Program-made: the position numbers and the translations under genes
Source of the DNA: Bacteroidia bacterium
Lineage (GTDB): Bacteria > Bacteroidota > Bacteroidia > Cytophagales > Cyclobacteriaceae
Reading direction: 5' to 3'
Length of the DNA: 6,229 nucleotides
NCBI GenBank assembly: GCA_016650355.1
Contig: JAENVX010000307.1
Coordinates: forward strand, 1-6,229
In this document: piece by piece, positions 6,105-6,229 of the stretch
How positions within the stretch are numbered: the stretch's first letter is position 1
Layout of the letters: every line of letters starts with the position of its first letter
Notes under the pieces: model-generated
The model's input: the letters and a program-made list of their open reading frames with translations, nothing else
Databases searched by the model: none
What the model was told of the DNA's origin: nothing

Positions 6105-6229
6105 AATTTAATTATCGATTTTCTTATTTCTTGGCCTGAGTCCTCGCAGACCACTATTGTTTGAACTAAACTTTGTCGGTCTGTGCAGACACAGACTGAG
6201 GAATAGTTAATGCCTTCACTGAGCGAGAA
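6105..6229 (-). other. Upstream region of gltD, no supported gene
   Basis: One minus-strand frame is open from the window edge and ends at TAG 6166-6168 after 20 codons (ending SAQTDKV). A second frame is open through the whole stretch and into gltD. Neither resembles the C-terminus of GltB as I know it, and both are too short to judge. I see no TTG / TAnnTTTG promoter for gltD here. Confidence 0.5.
6135..6201 (-). repeat. Imperfect inverted repeat with a nested 7-bp hairpin upstream of gltD
   Basis: On the plus strand CCTGAGTC (6135-6142) and AGACC (6148-6152) can pair with GACTGAGG (6194-6201, one mismatch) and GGTCT (6178-6182) across a 25-base loop. A competing perfect hairpin lies inside the right arm: GTCTGTG (6179-6185), loop CAGA, CACAGAC (6190-6196). 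Neither structure is followed by a T-run on the minus strand, so it does not look like an intrinsic terminator. The two folds exclude each other, as in a regulatory leader, but no regulator or riboswitch family is recognised. Confidence 0.4.

Noticed and set aside
6155..6170. tRNA-like T-loop sequence (GTTCAAAC on the minus strand)
   Set aside because: There are no flanking 5-bp T-arm stem, anticodon arm or acceptor stem.
6166..6228. C-terminal end of an upstream gene (20 codons ending at TAG)
   Set aside because: Too short to test and no resemblance to GltB; another frame is also open across the same bases.

Overview
The window looks like ordinary chromosomal DNA of a Bacteroidota bacterium, probably of the Cytophagales type. 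The reasons are moderate GC, no clear Shine-Dalgarno sequences ahead of the genes, candidate promoters resembling the Bacteroidota TTG / TAnnTTTG pattern, a DUF2911 gene remnant and a coiled-coil/SPOR-like secreted protein. The lineage is an inference from gene content only. Every gene I can support lies on the minus strand, so the window is read from its high-coordinate end.

Layout in transcription order: 6105-6229 is a leader or intergenic stretch with an inverted repeat and no recognisable gltB; 4641-6104 is gltD (glutamate synthase small subunit); 3890-4573 is a decayed gene for a secreted DUF2911 protein with a TPR-like tail; 2351-3751 is fumC (class II fumarase); 1598-2242 is a secreted coiled-coil protein with a divergent SPOR-like C-terminus, followed by a good intrinsic terminator at 1548-1573; 698-1483 is a secreted glycine-rich, collagen-like/polyglycine-like protein; 1-691 is the N-terminal part of recJ, cut by the window edge and starting 6 bases after the glycine-rich gene stops.

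Two genes belong to central metabolism (ammonia assimilation and the TCA cycle), one to DNA repair, and two or three encode exported proteins of unknown role. Nothing shows them working as one pathway. The only tight coupling is between the glycine-rich gene and recJ, which probably share a transcript because a terminator lies upstream of the pair and only 6 bases separate them.

I found no mobile element, CRISPR array, tRNA, rRNA, toxin-antitoxin pair or defence system. The observations most worth following are the DUF2911 pseudogene, whose lesions can be placed almost base by base, and the glycine-rich secreted protein joined to recJ.
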